Assembly (NCBI GenBank): GCA_022572335.1 | Contig: JACZWD010000172.1 | Location: forward strand, 1 to 5,589 | Origin: Pseudomonadota bacterium | GTDB lineage: Bacteria > Pseudomonadota > Alphaproteobacteria > Rhodospirillales > 2-02-FULL-58-16 | Length of the DNA stretch: 5,589 bases | Reading direction: 5' to 3' | In this document: positions 1-5,574 of the stretch, in pieces | How the letters are laid out: each line of letters begins with the position of its first letter | How positions within the stretch are numbered: position 1 is the first letter of the stretch | The notes under the pieces: model-generated | The model's input: only the letters and a program-made list of their open reading frames with translations | Databases searched by the model: none | What the model was told of the DNA's origin: nothing | Position numbers and translations under genes: made by a program

Positions 1-125
1 CCGCCCGCACCGTCGATGACCTCTGGGTTGCCGTCGCCGAGGCCATCGAGCTCTTCCCTCCAGAAGAATGTGCAAACTTCTTCGCCAATTCAGGGTATGA
101 ACTAAATTGATCGGAAAATGCTCTA
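1..125 (+). mobile_element. Right end of an IS630-type insertion sequence
   Basis: Only the last ~123 bp are visible. After the transposase stop, the sequence GATCGGAAAATGCTC is followed by TA at 124-125. Its reverse complement begins GAGCATTTTCC, the kind of terminal inverted repeat seen in many IS630-group elements, which duplicate a TA target. I place the IS boundary at about 123 and the duplicated TA at 124-125, inside CTAG, a common target context for this family. The left end and its matching inverted repeat are outside the window, so the exact boundary is inferred. Confidence 0.65.
3..110 (+). CDS. IS630-family transposase, C-terminal end (cut by window edge)
   Basis: The reading frame is open from the window edge and encodes 35 residues before a TGA at 108-110. 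The peptide includes RTVDDLWVAVAEAIELF and then PPEECANFFANSGYELN. An end of the form 'F-P-P-E-E-C-A-N-(F/Y)-F-x-x-(S/A)-G-Y' is characteristic of IS630-family DDE transposases of alphaproteobacteria, which cut and paste DNA into TA dinucleotides. The catalytic DDE residues would lie upstream, outside the window, so activity cannot be judged. The gene is read toward the 3' end of the convergent yjbQ gene. The visible tail has no frameshift or early stop. The family call rests on recognition of the C-terminal motif only. Confidence 0.8.
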   Translation, partial: ARTVDDLWVAVAEAIELFPPEECANFFANSGYELN

Positions 126-542
126 GTCCCCGGCGAGATGCAGGATCAGGCGCCGCTCCTGGGGCCGGGTGCGGTGCTCGAACAGGTAGATCCCCTGCCA
201 GGTGCCGAGCCCCAGGCGGCCGCCGCTGACCGGGATGGCGAGGGAGACGTCGGTGAGCGCGCTGCGGATATGGGCCGGCATGTCGTCGGGCCCCTCGGTG
301 GTGTGGCGATAGAGCGACGGGTCCTCCTTGACCAGGCGCTTGAAAAACGCCTCCAGGTCGCGCCGCACGTCCGCGTCCGCGTTCTCCTGGATGGTCAGCG
401 ACGCCGAGGTGTGGCGGCAGAACACGGTCAGCAGGCCGGTGCCGATGTCCTGGCGGGAAACCCAGTCGGCGATCTCGGCCGTGACCTCGTGAAGGCCCTG
501 GCCGCGGGTGCCGACGGTGATCGTGTCCTGGGCCTGTTTCAT
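123..542 (-). CDS. yjbQ: YjbQ / UPF0047 family protein (secondary thiamine-phosphate synthase type)
   Basis: This 139-residue protein matches the usual UPF0047 length (E. coli YjbQ is about 138). Conserved blocks are FCRHTSASLTIQENADADV (41-59, with His44, Asn54 and Asp56/58), EGPDDMPAHIRSAL (83-96, with His91) and the C-terminal GTWQGIYLFEHR (113-124). These His and acidic residues form the presumed metal-binding active-site cleft. Family members are small cytosolic trimers; weak thiamine-phosphate synthase activity is reported for some, but the physiological role is unsettled. The ATG at 540-542 lies 12 bp after the ada stop, so the two genes are probably one transcript; no strong Shine-Dalgarno is visible, which fits translational coupling. 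The TAG stop lies on the inferred junction with the IS630-type element, although the C-terminus ...RRLILHLAGD looks complete for the family. Confidence 0.9.
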   Translation of the reverse strand: MKQAQDTITVGTRGQGLHEVTAEIADWVSRQDIGTGLLTVFCRHTSASLTIQENADADVRRDLEAFFKRLVKEDPSLYRHTTEGPDDMPAHIRSALTDVSLAIPVSGGRLGLGTWQGIYLFEHRTRPQERRLILHLAGD

Positions 543-554
543 GGGAGCGGCAGG

Positions 555-1649
555 CTACACCGTTTCCTCGCGTCCTCCAACGGCGGCGCCTTCGCGCCTG
601 AGGAGTTTTTCCTTGCGTTTCACCCCCCAGCGGTAGCCGGCCAGCCCGCCGCCGCCGCCCACCGCCCTGTGACAGGGGACGACCAGGGAAACCGGATTGG
701 CGGCGCAGGCGCGGCCGACGGCGCGGGCGGCGCCCGGCCGGCCGATGTCGGCGGCGATGTCTTTGTAGGTGCGGGTCTGGCCCCGGGGAATGCCCTGGAG
801 GCGTTCCCACACCTGCCATTGGAAGGCGGTGGCGCTCAGATCCAGCGGCAGGCCCGGGTGGGGCGACGGCGCGCCGTCGAGACAGGCGAGCACGGCGTCC
901 AGGCGCCCGGCCAGGGCGCCGTCGCCGCGCCGGATCTCGGCCGCCGGGTAGTCGGCCCCGAGCGCCGCTTCCAGCCCGGCGTCGGTATCGCCCAGGCTGA
1001 CGGCGCACAGCCCCCGCTCCGTGGCCGCGACAAGCACCCTCCCTAAGGCGCAGGCGGCTACGGTGTAGGCGATGCGCGCCCCCTTGCCGCCCCTGGCATA
1101 GGACGCCGGGGTCATGCCCAGGTGCCGGGGCGCTTTCTCATAGAGCCGGCTGGAAGACCCGTAGCCGGCGCCGTAAAGGGCCGGAGCCACCGCCTCGCCG
1201 CGCTTCAACGCGCCCTTCAGCCTGTCCAGGCGCAGGGCTTCGGCGTAGCGGCGCGGCGAGATGCCCATGACCCGCTTGAACACCCGTTGCAGGTGATGGG
1301 GGCTGCCGCCGACTTCGGCCGAGAGGTCGGCCAGGGTGGGAATGCCGTCGCCGGCGTCCTCGATGGCCCGGCACAGGCGGCGCACGGTGGCGATGCGGGG
1401 ATCGGCGGCGGGCGTGTCCTCGGGGCGGCACCGCTTGCACGCACGAAAGCCCGCGTGCGCCGCCGCCTCGGGCACGGCGAAGAAGCTCACCTGGGGGCGC
1501 CGGGGACGGCGGCTCGGACACGACGGACGGCAGAACACGCCGGTCGAGCGCACCGCATAGACGAACGCCCCGTCGCAGCGCCCGTCCCGCGCCAGCACGG
1601 CGCGCCACCGTTCGTCGTCGTTCGCCGGATAAGTCTCGCTGTCGCCCAT
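555..1649 (-). CDS. ada: Bifunctional Ada: transcriptional activator and O6-alkylguanine-DNA alkyltransferase
   Basis: The product is 364 residues (E. coli Ada is 354) and has the full three-part layout. Residues about 10-80 form the zinc-binding AdaA sensor, with the four ligands Cys40, Cys44, Cys71 and Cys74 in GVFCRPSCPSR and ACKRCRP. Cys40 corresponds to E. coli Cys38, which accepts a methyl group from DNA phosphotriesters and turns the protein into an activator. Residues about 85-185 are an AraC-type DNA-binding region (LADLSAEVGGSPHHLQRVFK, then the ISPRRYAEALRLDRLKGAL helix). Residues about 190-355 are the methyltransferase, with the active site VVPCHRAVG (Cys326) and the following GGLAGYRWGVKRKEKLL. 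All key residues are present, so it should repair O6-methylguanine and self-activate. The ATG at 1647-1649 is chosen because the N-terminus aligns with E. coli Ada; GGGAGG sits only 2 nt upstream, unusually close. yjbQ follows 12 bp downstream. No inactivating change is seen. Confidence 0.96.
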   Translation of the reverse strand: MGDSETYPANDDERWRAVLARDGRCDGAFVYAVRSTGVFCRPSCPSRRPRRPQVSFFAVPEAAAHAGFRACKRCRPEDTPAADPRIATVRRLCRAIEDAGDGIPTLADLSAEVGGSPHHLQRVFKRVMGISPRRYAEALRLDRLKGALKRGEAVAPALYGAGYGSSSRLYEKAPRHLGMTPASYARGGKGARIAYTVAACALGRVLVAATERGLCAVSLGDTDAGLEAALGADYPAAEIRRGDGALAGRLDAVLACLDGAPSPHPGLPLDLSATAFQWQVWERLQGIPRGQTRTYKDIAADIGRPGAARAVGRACAANPVSLVVPCHRAVGGGGGLAGYRWGVKRKEKLLRREGAAVGGREETV

Positions 1650-1889
1650 GGCCTCCCATGGTAACGGCGGCGGCGGGGAAATCTATCCGAAGCTTGCGCT
1701 GGAACTGGTTTAAGGGCGCCATTGCGAGGCTTCCGGGCGTCGTCGTACGGGCGCCATTTAGCCGATAAAGGCCACTAGTGGACGATCTGGCGGGATTGAG
1801 GCATCATCAACCGCATCGGAGGATTTCACATGGGGAATCCCAGGGGAATATCTCCGGTTTCGTTGGCGACACCTGGGGAGGACCGGCCA
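1650..1889. promoter_or_regulatory. Divergent intergenic region between ada and the OmpA-like gene
   Basis: This 240 bp stretch should hold the promoters of ada (leftward) and of the OmpA-like gene (rightward). I cannot assign a convincing -35/-10 pair to either. Visible elements are a 10 bp direct repeat, GGGCGCCATT, at 1714-1723 and 1749-1758 (35 bp apart, each with the palindrome GGCGCC), and a perfect 10 bp palindrome CCACTAGTGG at 1772-1781. The last 60 bp is an in-frame upstream extension of the OmpA-like gene. No RNA gene or terminator is evident. The regulatory role is inferred from position. Confidence 0.45.
1714..1758. repeat. Pair of GGGCGCCATT direct repeats upstream of ada
   Basis: The 10 bp sequence GGGCGCCATT occurs at 1714-1723 and 1749-1758, with starts 35 bp apart. 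The first copy begins 65 bp upstream of the ada start codon. Such spaced direct repeats can be operator or activator sites, but neither resembles the E. coli Ada box (AAAGCGCA-like), and a chance match is possible in GC-rich DNA. Confidence 0.3.
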
Positions 1890-1892
1890 ATG
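1877..1892 (+). promoter_or_regulatory. Ribosome binding site deciding the OmpA-like start at 1890
   Basis: GGAGGA at 1877-1882 lies 7 nt before the ATG at 1890 (GGGGAGGACCGGCCAATG). This start leaves a textbook signal peptide directly at the N-terminus. A competing GGAGGA at 1818-1823 lies 6 nt before an in-frame ATG at 1830, so both starts may be used. Confidence 0.6.
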
Positions 1893-3155
1893 AAACTTCT
1901 CGGCCGTTGTCTGGCGTTTTGCGTCGGCCTCGCAACCGCTGGTTTCCTGTACCCCGCTTTCGCGCAGGACCAGGGAAAGGGGAAGGAAGACGTCTATCTG
2001 GAAGAACAGTACCGCGAGACACAAGCGCTCATCGACCGCATGCAGGCGAAGATCAACACGATAAACAGCGCCGCGGCCGCACGGATCAAGGAAATCGAGC
2101 TCCTCAACAAGCAGATAAACGATGCCATAAAATTCATCGCCAATGAGCGCGCGGCGGACAATGTGACGTTGCGCGAAAACAGCGCGGTTTTGCAGGACGA
2201 ACTGAAAAATGTCTACGAAACACAGGAAGATCTGATCTCGCGGCTGACCGAAGCCACCAATGAAAATGAGAAGGTCGTCGCGGACCTTCGGTCGGAGGTT
2301 TCGGCGCTCAATGAACGCCTGTCGCGCGAGCAGGAGACGGCGGCAGGTCTTCGTCGGGAACTCGGCGATCTCGCGGCCAAGCTCCGCTCCACGGCCGCCG
2401 GCAAGGCGAAAGCCGGGGAAGACCCTGACCAAGCCCGGCAGGCCCTTTCGGCCGAAATCCCCACCCTGAAACGCGAAATCGCGGCGCTCGGCGCCGCGAA
2501 GAAGAAGATCGAGGAAGACCGTGATGAGGCCCGCTACGCCCTGGCGGCCGACAAGAAGACCATGGAACGTCGGCGCCAGGAGATCGCCGGCCTGAAACGC
2601 GAAATCGCGGCGCTCAAGAAAGAGCGGGCGGGGCTGGAAGGTAAGGCGCCCGCCATGGGGCGCAAGCGCAAGAGTGCCGCGGAATTAAACGCCGGGGATC
2701 TTTCCGCCTACCGCTCGGAGTTCTTCGGCCGCCTGCGCGAGGTGTTCGGCGACCATCCGGACATCCGCATCGTCGGCGACCGCTTCGTGTTCCAGTCCGA
2801 GGTCCTGTTCGCGGCGCGCTCCGCCAGACTCGACCCGCTCGGCAAGGTAACGCTCAAACGCCTGGCTGAAACGCTGAAAGGCGTCGCCAGGAAGATTCCG
2901 CCAGACGTCAACTGGATATTGCGTGTCGACGGTCACACCGACCGTGTCCCCATCAGCACCTCCGCCTACGTATCGAACTGGGAGTTGTCGATGCAGCGCG
3001 CGATCAACGTGGTCAAGTTCCTCACTCGGCTGGGCCTGGCGCCCGGGCGCCTGGCCGCATCCGGTTTCGGCGAATATCAGGCCCTGGACCCGGGCGACGA
3101 CGAAATCGCCTATCGCCGTAACCGGCGCATCGAGTTCAAGCTGACGCAGCCGTAG
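1890..3155 (+). CDS. Exported coiled-coil protein with C-terminal OmpA-type peptidoglycan-binding domain
   Basis: From the ATG at 1890 the product has 421 residues. Residues 1-25 form a Sec signal peptide (MKLLGRC, a hydrophobic core, then the likely cleavage site AFA|QDQ), with no lipobox. Residues about 30-265 are rich in Glu, Lys, Ala, Leu and Arg and look like a long alpha-helical coiled coil. From about 271 to the end lies an OmpA/MotB-like domain: VDGHTDRVPI (346-355), NWELSMQRA (363-371) and YRRNRRIEFKL near the C-terminus. In this fold an Asp of the GHTD motif and an Arg of the LSxxRA motif bind diaminopimelate in peptidoglycan; Asp351 and Arg370 are the candidates here. There is no beta-barrel, so I infer a periplasmic rod that anchors to the cell wall. 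An alternative ATG at 1830 would add 20 residues ahead of the signal peptide. A 25 bp exact repeat lies inside the coiled-coil region. It is monocistronic here and convergent with the nnrS-type gene. The precise partner is unknown. Confidence 0.85.
   Translation: MKLLGRCLAFCVGLATAGFLYPAFAQDQGKGKEDVYLEEQYRETQALIDRMQAKINTINSAAAARIKEIELLNKQINDAIKFIANERAADNVTLRENSAVLQDELKNVYETQEDLISRLTEATNENEKVVADLRSEVSALNERLSREQETAAGLRRELGDLAAKLRSTAAGKAKAGEDPDQARQALSAEIPTLKREIAALGAAKKKIEEDRDEARYALAADKKTMERRRQEIAGLKREIAALKKERAGLEGKAPAMGRKRKSAAELNAGDLSAYRSEFFGRLREVFGDHPDIRIVGDRFVFQSEVLFAARSARLDPLGKVTLKRLAETLKGVARKIPPDVNWILRVDGHTDRVPISTSAYVSNWELSMQRAINVVKFLTRLGLAPGRLAASGFGEYQALDPGDDEIAYRRNRRIEFKLTQP
2465..2615 (+). 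repeat. Exact 25 bp direct repeat within the coiled-coil coding region
   Basis: The same 25 bp, encoding LKREIAAL, occur at 2465-2489 and 2591-2615. The offset is 126 bp, or 42 codons, which equals six heptads, so the copies keep the same coiled-coil register (Leu193 and Leu235 of the protein). Identity at synonymous positions suggests a recent local duplication or gene conversion within the coil. Confidence 0.75.
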
Positions 3156-3273
3156 GGGATACCGGACACCGGGGACGGTGAGTCATACCCCCTGCCGCGC
3201 ACCGGATGGCGCCTTCGCCCCGCGGCGGTAGAACCTGGTGACGGATTTCTTCCGGTATCGCCTGGTGGTTCAT
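3136..3273 (-). CDS. Possible small ORF overlapping the end of the nnrS-type gene (45 aa, doubtful)
   Basis: An ATG at 3271-3273 overlaps the TGA stop of the nnrS-type gene in the arrangement ATGA, a common sign of translational coupling. The frame runs for 45 codons (MNHQAIPEEIRHQ at the start) and ends antisense to the last codons of the OmpA-like gene. I recognise no family, and the C-terminal half has the look of non-coding GC-rich sequence. The rest of the 114 bp between the two convergent genes shows no clear rho-independent terminator: there are short GC-rich inverted pieces but no T-tract. Confidence 0.2.
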   Translation of the reverse strand: MNHQAIPEEIRHQVLPPRGEGAIRCAAGGMTHRPRCPVSPTAASA

Positions 3274-4469
3274 GGTCCCGGCCTTCCGGCGAAGAACATT
3301 TTGCCGCAAACCATCAGGTAGCACAGGAATGCCGCGATCCAGCCCGCCGCCGCGATCGTCAGCAGCGGCAGATACGCGGCGTCGAACAGGGATGCCAGGA
3401 CACGGGCAAGCGCGGCACACGTCACCAGGACGAAAGCGGCCGTCAGCCCGGGCCCGGCGGTCAGCGCGCGGCCGGTGTGGCCCAGGGTCGCGCGGCTCAT
3501 GACGGCCAGGGTCATGGTGCCGAACGCGCCCACGGTCAGCGCGTGCACGGCGCCATTGCTCGAAATCGACGGCCACCAATGGCTCGCCGCCAGCAGGGAC
3601 AGGCCGACGGGAATCCAGAGATAGCCCAGGTGCAGGACCCAAAGCAGCGGCTCGGGCAGTGTGGCGAAACCTTGCCAGCGCATTTGCCGGACCAGGTTGA
3701 CGACGGCCGCAAGGGCCGCAAGGGCAGCGGCAACGGTGTCGTCAGGGGCGACGGTCCAATAGCCCAGCGCCAGCACCGTGGTGCCCAGGGCGATGCGATC
3801 GAAGCTGTTGAAGCGGGCCGGCAGGGCCTCGGCCTTGCGCTTGGCCAGCCAATTCCGGGTGAAGCTGGGGATGATACGGCCGCCGATCAGCACGATCAGC
3901 ATGACCACGACGGCGATGCCGCCCCGTCGCGCCACCCCGTCGGCGTCGACCAGGCCCAGCACCACCGCGTGCGACAGCGCGTTGCACACCAGGAACAGGG
4001 CGATCGCCAGCACCGGCGGCAGGTTGCGCCAGTTCCGTCCGGAGACGATCTGGCGCGCCGTGACGCCGCCCAAGACGACCAGAAACCCGAGATCGATCAC
4101 CGCCGCCGCCCCGGCCCCGATCCAATCCGATCCCATCACCGCGACCCGGCCGGCGATCCACAGCGCCACCAGCCCGATCAGCGGCGCCCCTTGCAACGGC
4201 AGGCCGCCCGTCCAGTTCGGAATCGCGGTCAGCAGAAACCCGGCGATCGCCGCCGCGACGTAGCCGAACAGCATCTCATGGTAATGCCATTCGACCACCC
4301 CGAAGGCCGTCGGCAGCGCGATCCAGCCCTGGAACATGCCGAATGACAGCGCCAGCGCCGCGACCGCCCATATGCCCGCGAGCAGGAAGAAGGGCCGGAA
4401 TCCCTGGGAGAACACCGCGGGGCCCGTGAACGGGCGGTAGCGCGGGATCGGGGTGGGGTTCCGCTTCAT
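3270..4469 (-). CDS. nnrS: NnrS family membrane protein
   Basis: From the ATG at 4467-4469 the product is 399 residues, the usual NnrS length, and is almost entirely hydrophobic helices separated by short loops, consistent with about 12 membrane spans. Diagnostic blocks are FSQGFRPFFLLAG (20-32), EWHYHEMLFGYVAAAIAGFLLTAIPNWTG (split here as WHYHEM at 61-66 and AIPNWTG at 82-88), GGRIIPSFTRNWL (197-208), MRWQGF (263-268) and HALTVGAFGTMTLAVMSR near 309-326. The conserved histidines (His62, His64, His309) are likely haem or metal ligands. In Rhodobacter and Vibrio, NnrS is a haem- and copper-containing inner-membrane protein under nitric oxide control that protects against nitrosative stress. 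The frame is open 27 codons further, to an ATG at 4550, but those codons lie largely in a repeat element, so the inner start is preferred. Its Shine-Dalgarno is weak. I found no convincing FNR/NnrR box in the 60 bp upstream. Confidence 0.93.
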   Translation of the reverse strand: MKRNPTPIPRYRPFTGPAVFSQGFRPFFLLAGIWAVAALALSFGMFQGWIALPTAFGVVEWHYHEMLFGYVAAAIAGFLLTAIPNWTGGLPLQGAPLIGLVALWIAGRVAVMGSDWIGAGAAAVIDLGFLVVLGGVTARQIVSGRNWRNLPPVLAIALFLVCNALSHAVVLGLVDADGVARRGGIAVVVMLIVLIGGRIIPSFTRNWLAKRKAEALPARFNSFDRIALGTTVLALGYWTVAPDDTVAAALAALAAVVNLVRQMRWQGFATLPEPLLWVLHLGYLWIPVGLSLLAASHWWPSISSNGAVHALTVGAFGTMTLAVMSRATLGHTGRALTAGPGLTAAFVLVTCAALARVLASLFDAAYLPLLTIAAAGWIAAFLCYLMVCGKMFFAGRPGP

Positions 4470-4529
4470 GGCGGGATGTCGTAAATCTCCGAATTGATCC
4501 GCTGACCGTTGCGCAAGCGCGCCGGCGTT
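4470..4529 (-). promoter_or_regulatory. Remaining upstream region of the nnrS-type gene
   Basis: Only about 60 bp separate the nnrS start from the repeat element, so the native promoter is either compressed here or was displaced by the insertion. The stretch contains an 8 bp palindrome TTGCGCAA at 4509-4516 and one TTGAT half-site near 4493-4497, but no full TTGAT-N4-ATCAA box. No strong -10/-35 pair is visible. Confidence 0.3.
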
Positions 4530-4792
4530 ATACCAAGGGTCGCTGATCATGACTCATAGAGATCGCGTAGGCGGCTCGTCGGGCAGGAGGAACGTTGCCG
4601 GCGATGCGGTGCATCGTCAAAACTTTTCGACGCCCTCCGACGGGCCGCATACGCGACCGCAACGGCGGCTTACCAAGGCTTTCGGACGGCGTCGCGCACG
4701 CTTTGCGATGCCCCCCATCGCCACGGCGCACGCTTAGGGCCGAAAACCTTGGTAAGCCGGCTCGTCGGGTCATGATCAGCGTCCCTTGGTAT
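4530..4792. mobile_element. MITE-like structured repeat element, complete copy
   Basis: The element is 263 bp. Its terminal inverted repeats of 24 bp (4530-4553 and 4769-4792) match at 23 of 24 positions, starting ATACCAAGGGTCGCTGATC. The dinucleotide TA sits at the ends (4531-4532 and 4790-4791), and the flanks are TT on the left and TAA on the right, so the target duplication is uncertain but may be TA. Inside are two hairpin arms of 98 nt each: 4561-4582 pairs with 4637-4658 (19/22), and 4664-4685 pairs with 4740-4761 (20/22). The motif ACCAAGG or its complement occurs four times. There is no credible transposase, so it would be non-autonomous. The first 17 bp plus a 2 bp flank recur at the right edge of the window, supporting a dispersed family. 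The small open frames across it (66-81 codons) look like by-products of GC-rich DNA. Confidence 0.75.
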
Positions 4793-5089
4793 TAATCGGT
4801 CGCGGGCGATAGTCGGGCGGTTTATCGAACGGTCGGTTCGCGGAAGAAGCCTGGATTCCCGGGGCCGTCGATCTCGCGCTCCAACAGCCCGAGTGCCATC
4901 GGCGCGTCCAAAAAATCCCGAATTCCGCCAGGGTGTAATGCAAGAGTTTCCCGAATTTGCCCGGCGTCCATGGAGTCTCGACCGAGCTTGGTGAACAGGT
5001 CGAACTCGACCGCGGTAAGATAGTGTCTTGGCAGCCCGAAAGCCCATGCCGATTTCCCAGATGCGGGAGAAACCGGATCGCTGTGACAT
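4793..5089 (-). pseudogene. Remnant of an O-methyltransferase N-terminus, frameshifted and truncated
   Basis: Reading leftward from the ATG at 5087-5089, one frame gives RIWEIGMGFRAAKTLS; the next frame continues with HYLTAVEFDLFTKLGRDS and then DAGQIRETLALHPGGIRDF and MALGLLEREIDG. Joined, these match the N-terminal dimerisation/winged-helix region of SAM-dependent O-methyltransferases, where 'IGMGFWASKTLLSAVELGLFTEL...LGLHPRGARDFLDALVALGMLER' is typical. One extra T near 5017-5020 (CTATCTTACC, expected CTACTTACC) explains the first shift. A second shift follows LEREIDG, since the later frame reads ANRPFDKPPDY, like the family's 'FLDKxKPxY'. The similarity ends at the repeat element at 4792, and the SAM-binding Rossmann domain is absent from the window. 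The fragment is non-functional as it stands. Confidence 0.72.
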
Positions 5090-5092
5090 ACC

Positions 5093-5574
5093 GCCCTACC
5101 CCTTCGGAGATCAAAACGAGGACACCGAGCCGGAACCTGCCACCGCCCCCGAGGTTGCCCATCCCCGCGGAATCCCGGCGCCGCTTCCGTCCCGTCATTC
5201 GGCGTGCCGGCAACCGTTTCAAGGTCGGTATCATCTGGTGCGGCAGCCTCACTTTCAGAGACAACAGATGGCGCTCGACGACGATCGAGCGGTTTCTGAA
5301 ACCGAGCGATGTGCCTGCAGTTCAAATTTACAACCTGCACAAGGGACCCTTGGAACAGGAACTGGAGACCAGCGGCGCTTTTCCAGTCGTGGTCGGGCTC
5401 GGCAGTCATGTCCGTGATTTCGCCGATAGGGCGGCCGTAGTGGACGAACTCGATCTGGTCATCATGCCGATACCGCCATGGCCCACTTGGCGGGCTGGCT
5501 CGGCAAAGCGGTGTGGAATCGCCTCAATTTCGTTCCCTATTGCCCGTACCGGATGATCGGTGGTACGACACCTT
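5093..5574 (+). pseudogene. Remnant of a TPR-protein-type glycosyltransferase C-terminal domain, frameshifted and truncated
   Basis: The main frame gives NRFKVGIIWCGSLTFRDNRW, TIERFLKPSDVPAVQIYNL, HKGPLEQELE and FADRAAVVDELDLVIM, then shifts to DTAMAHLAGWLGKAVWNRL and NFVPYCPYRMIGGTTP. This matches the C-terminal glycosyltransferase-9/O-GlcNAc-transferase-like domain of bacterial TPR proteins ('VGIVWAGNP...RS...L..F......VQ.YSLQKGP...DFADTA..I..LDLVI..DTAVAHLAGALGKPVW'). The frameshift is a one-base loss at 5467, where VIM-[x]-DTA is expected. A second shift near 5130 is likely: before it the frame reads YPFGDQNEDTEP, after it RNLPPPPRLPIPAESRRRF. The similarity stops at the second repeat copy, where 'DSPWYPSMRLFRQ' would follow. 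The TPR part is missing. It is a dead fragment lying back to back with the methyltransferase remnant. Confidence 0.72.

Noticed and set aside
138..1046. Long plus-strand open frame (302 codons) opposite ada and yjbQ
   Set aside because: It is antisense to two clear family proteins, its composition is typical of the reverse frame of GC-rich codons (Gly, Ala, Arg, Val rich), and it shows no domain signature.
1758..2432. Minus-strand open frame (224 codons) opposite the OmpA-like gene
   Set aside because: It is a shadow of the coiled-coil coding region and has no family resemblance, while the plus frame has a signal peptide and an OmpA domain.
3156..3269. Bidirectional terminator between the convergent OmpA-like and nnrS-type genes
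   Set aside because: The short GC-rich inverted pieces (for example GGCG-CCTT-CGCC) have stems of about 4 bp and no adjacent T-run on either strand.
3477..4346. Plus-strand open frame (289 codons) opposite the nnrS-type gene
   Set aside because: It is rich in Gln, Arg, His and Asp, as expected for the reverse complement of a hydrophobic membrane protein, and has no recognisable motif.
4493..4516. Possible FNR/NnrR box upstream of the nnrS-type gene
   Set aside because: Only one TTGAT half-site is present without a matching ATCAA at the right spacing, and the nearby TTGCGCAA palindrome is too short to support a regulator call.
4528..4795. Small open frames (66 and 81 codons) on both strands of the repeat element
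   Set aside because: They begin or end in the inverted repeats, overlap each other antisense and show no protein motif; structure, not coding, explains the sequence.
4822..5409. A 195-codon minus-strand frame taken as one intact gene
   Set aside because: Only its C-terminal part (from about AFGLPRHYLTAVEF onward) resembles a methyltransferase. The first ~115 codons are antisense to the glycosyltransferase remnant and have no family signature, so this is a chance fusion of frames.
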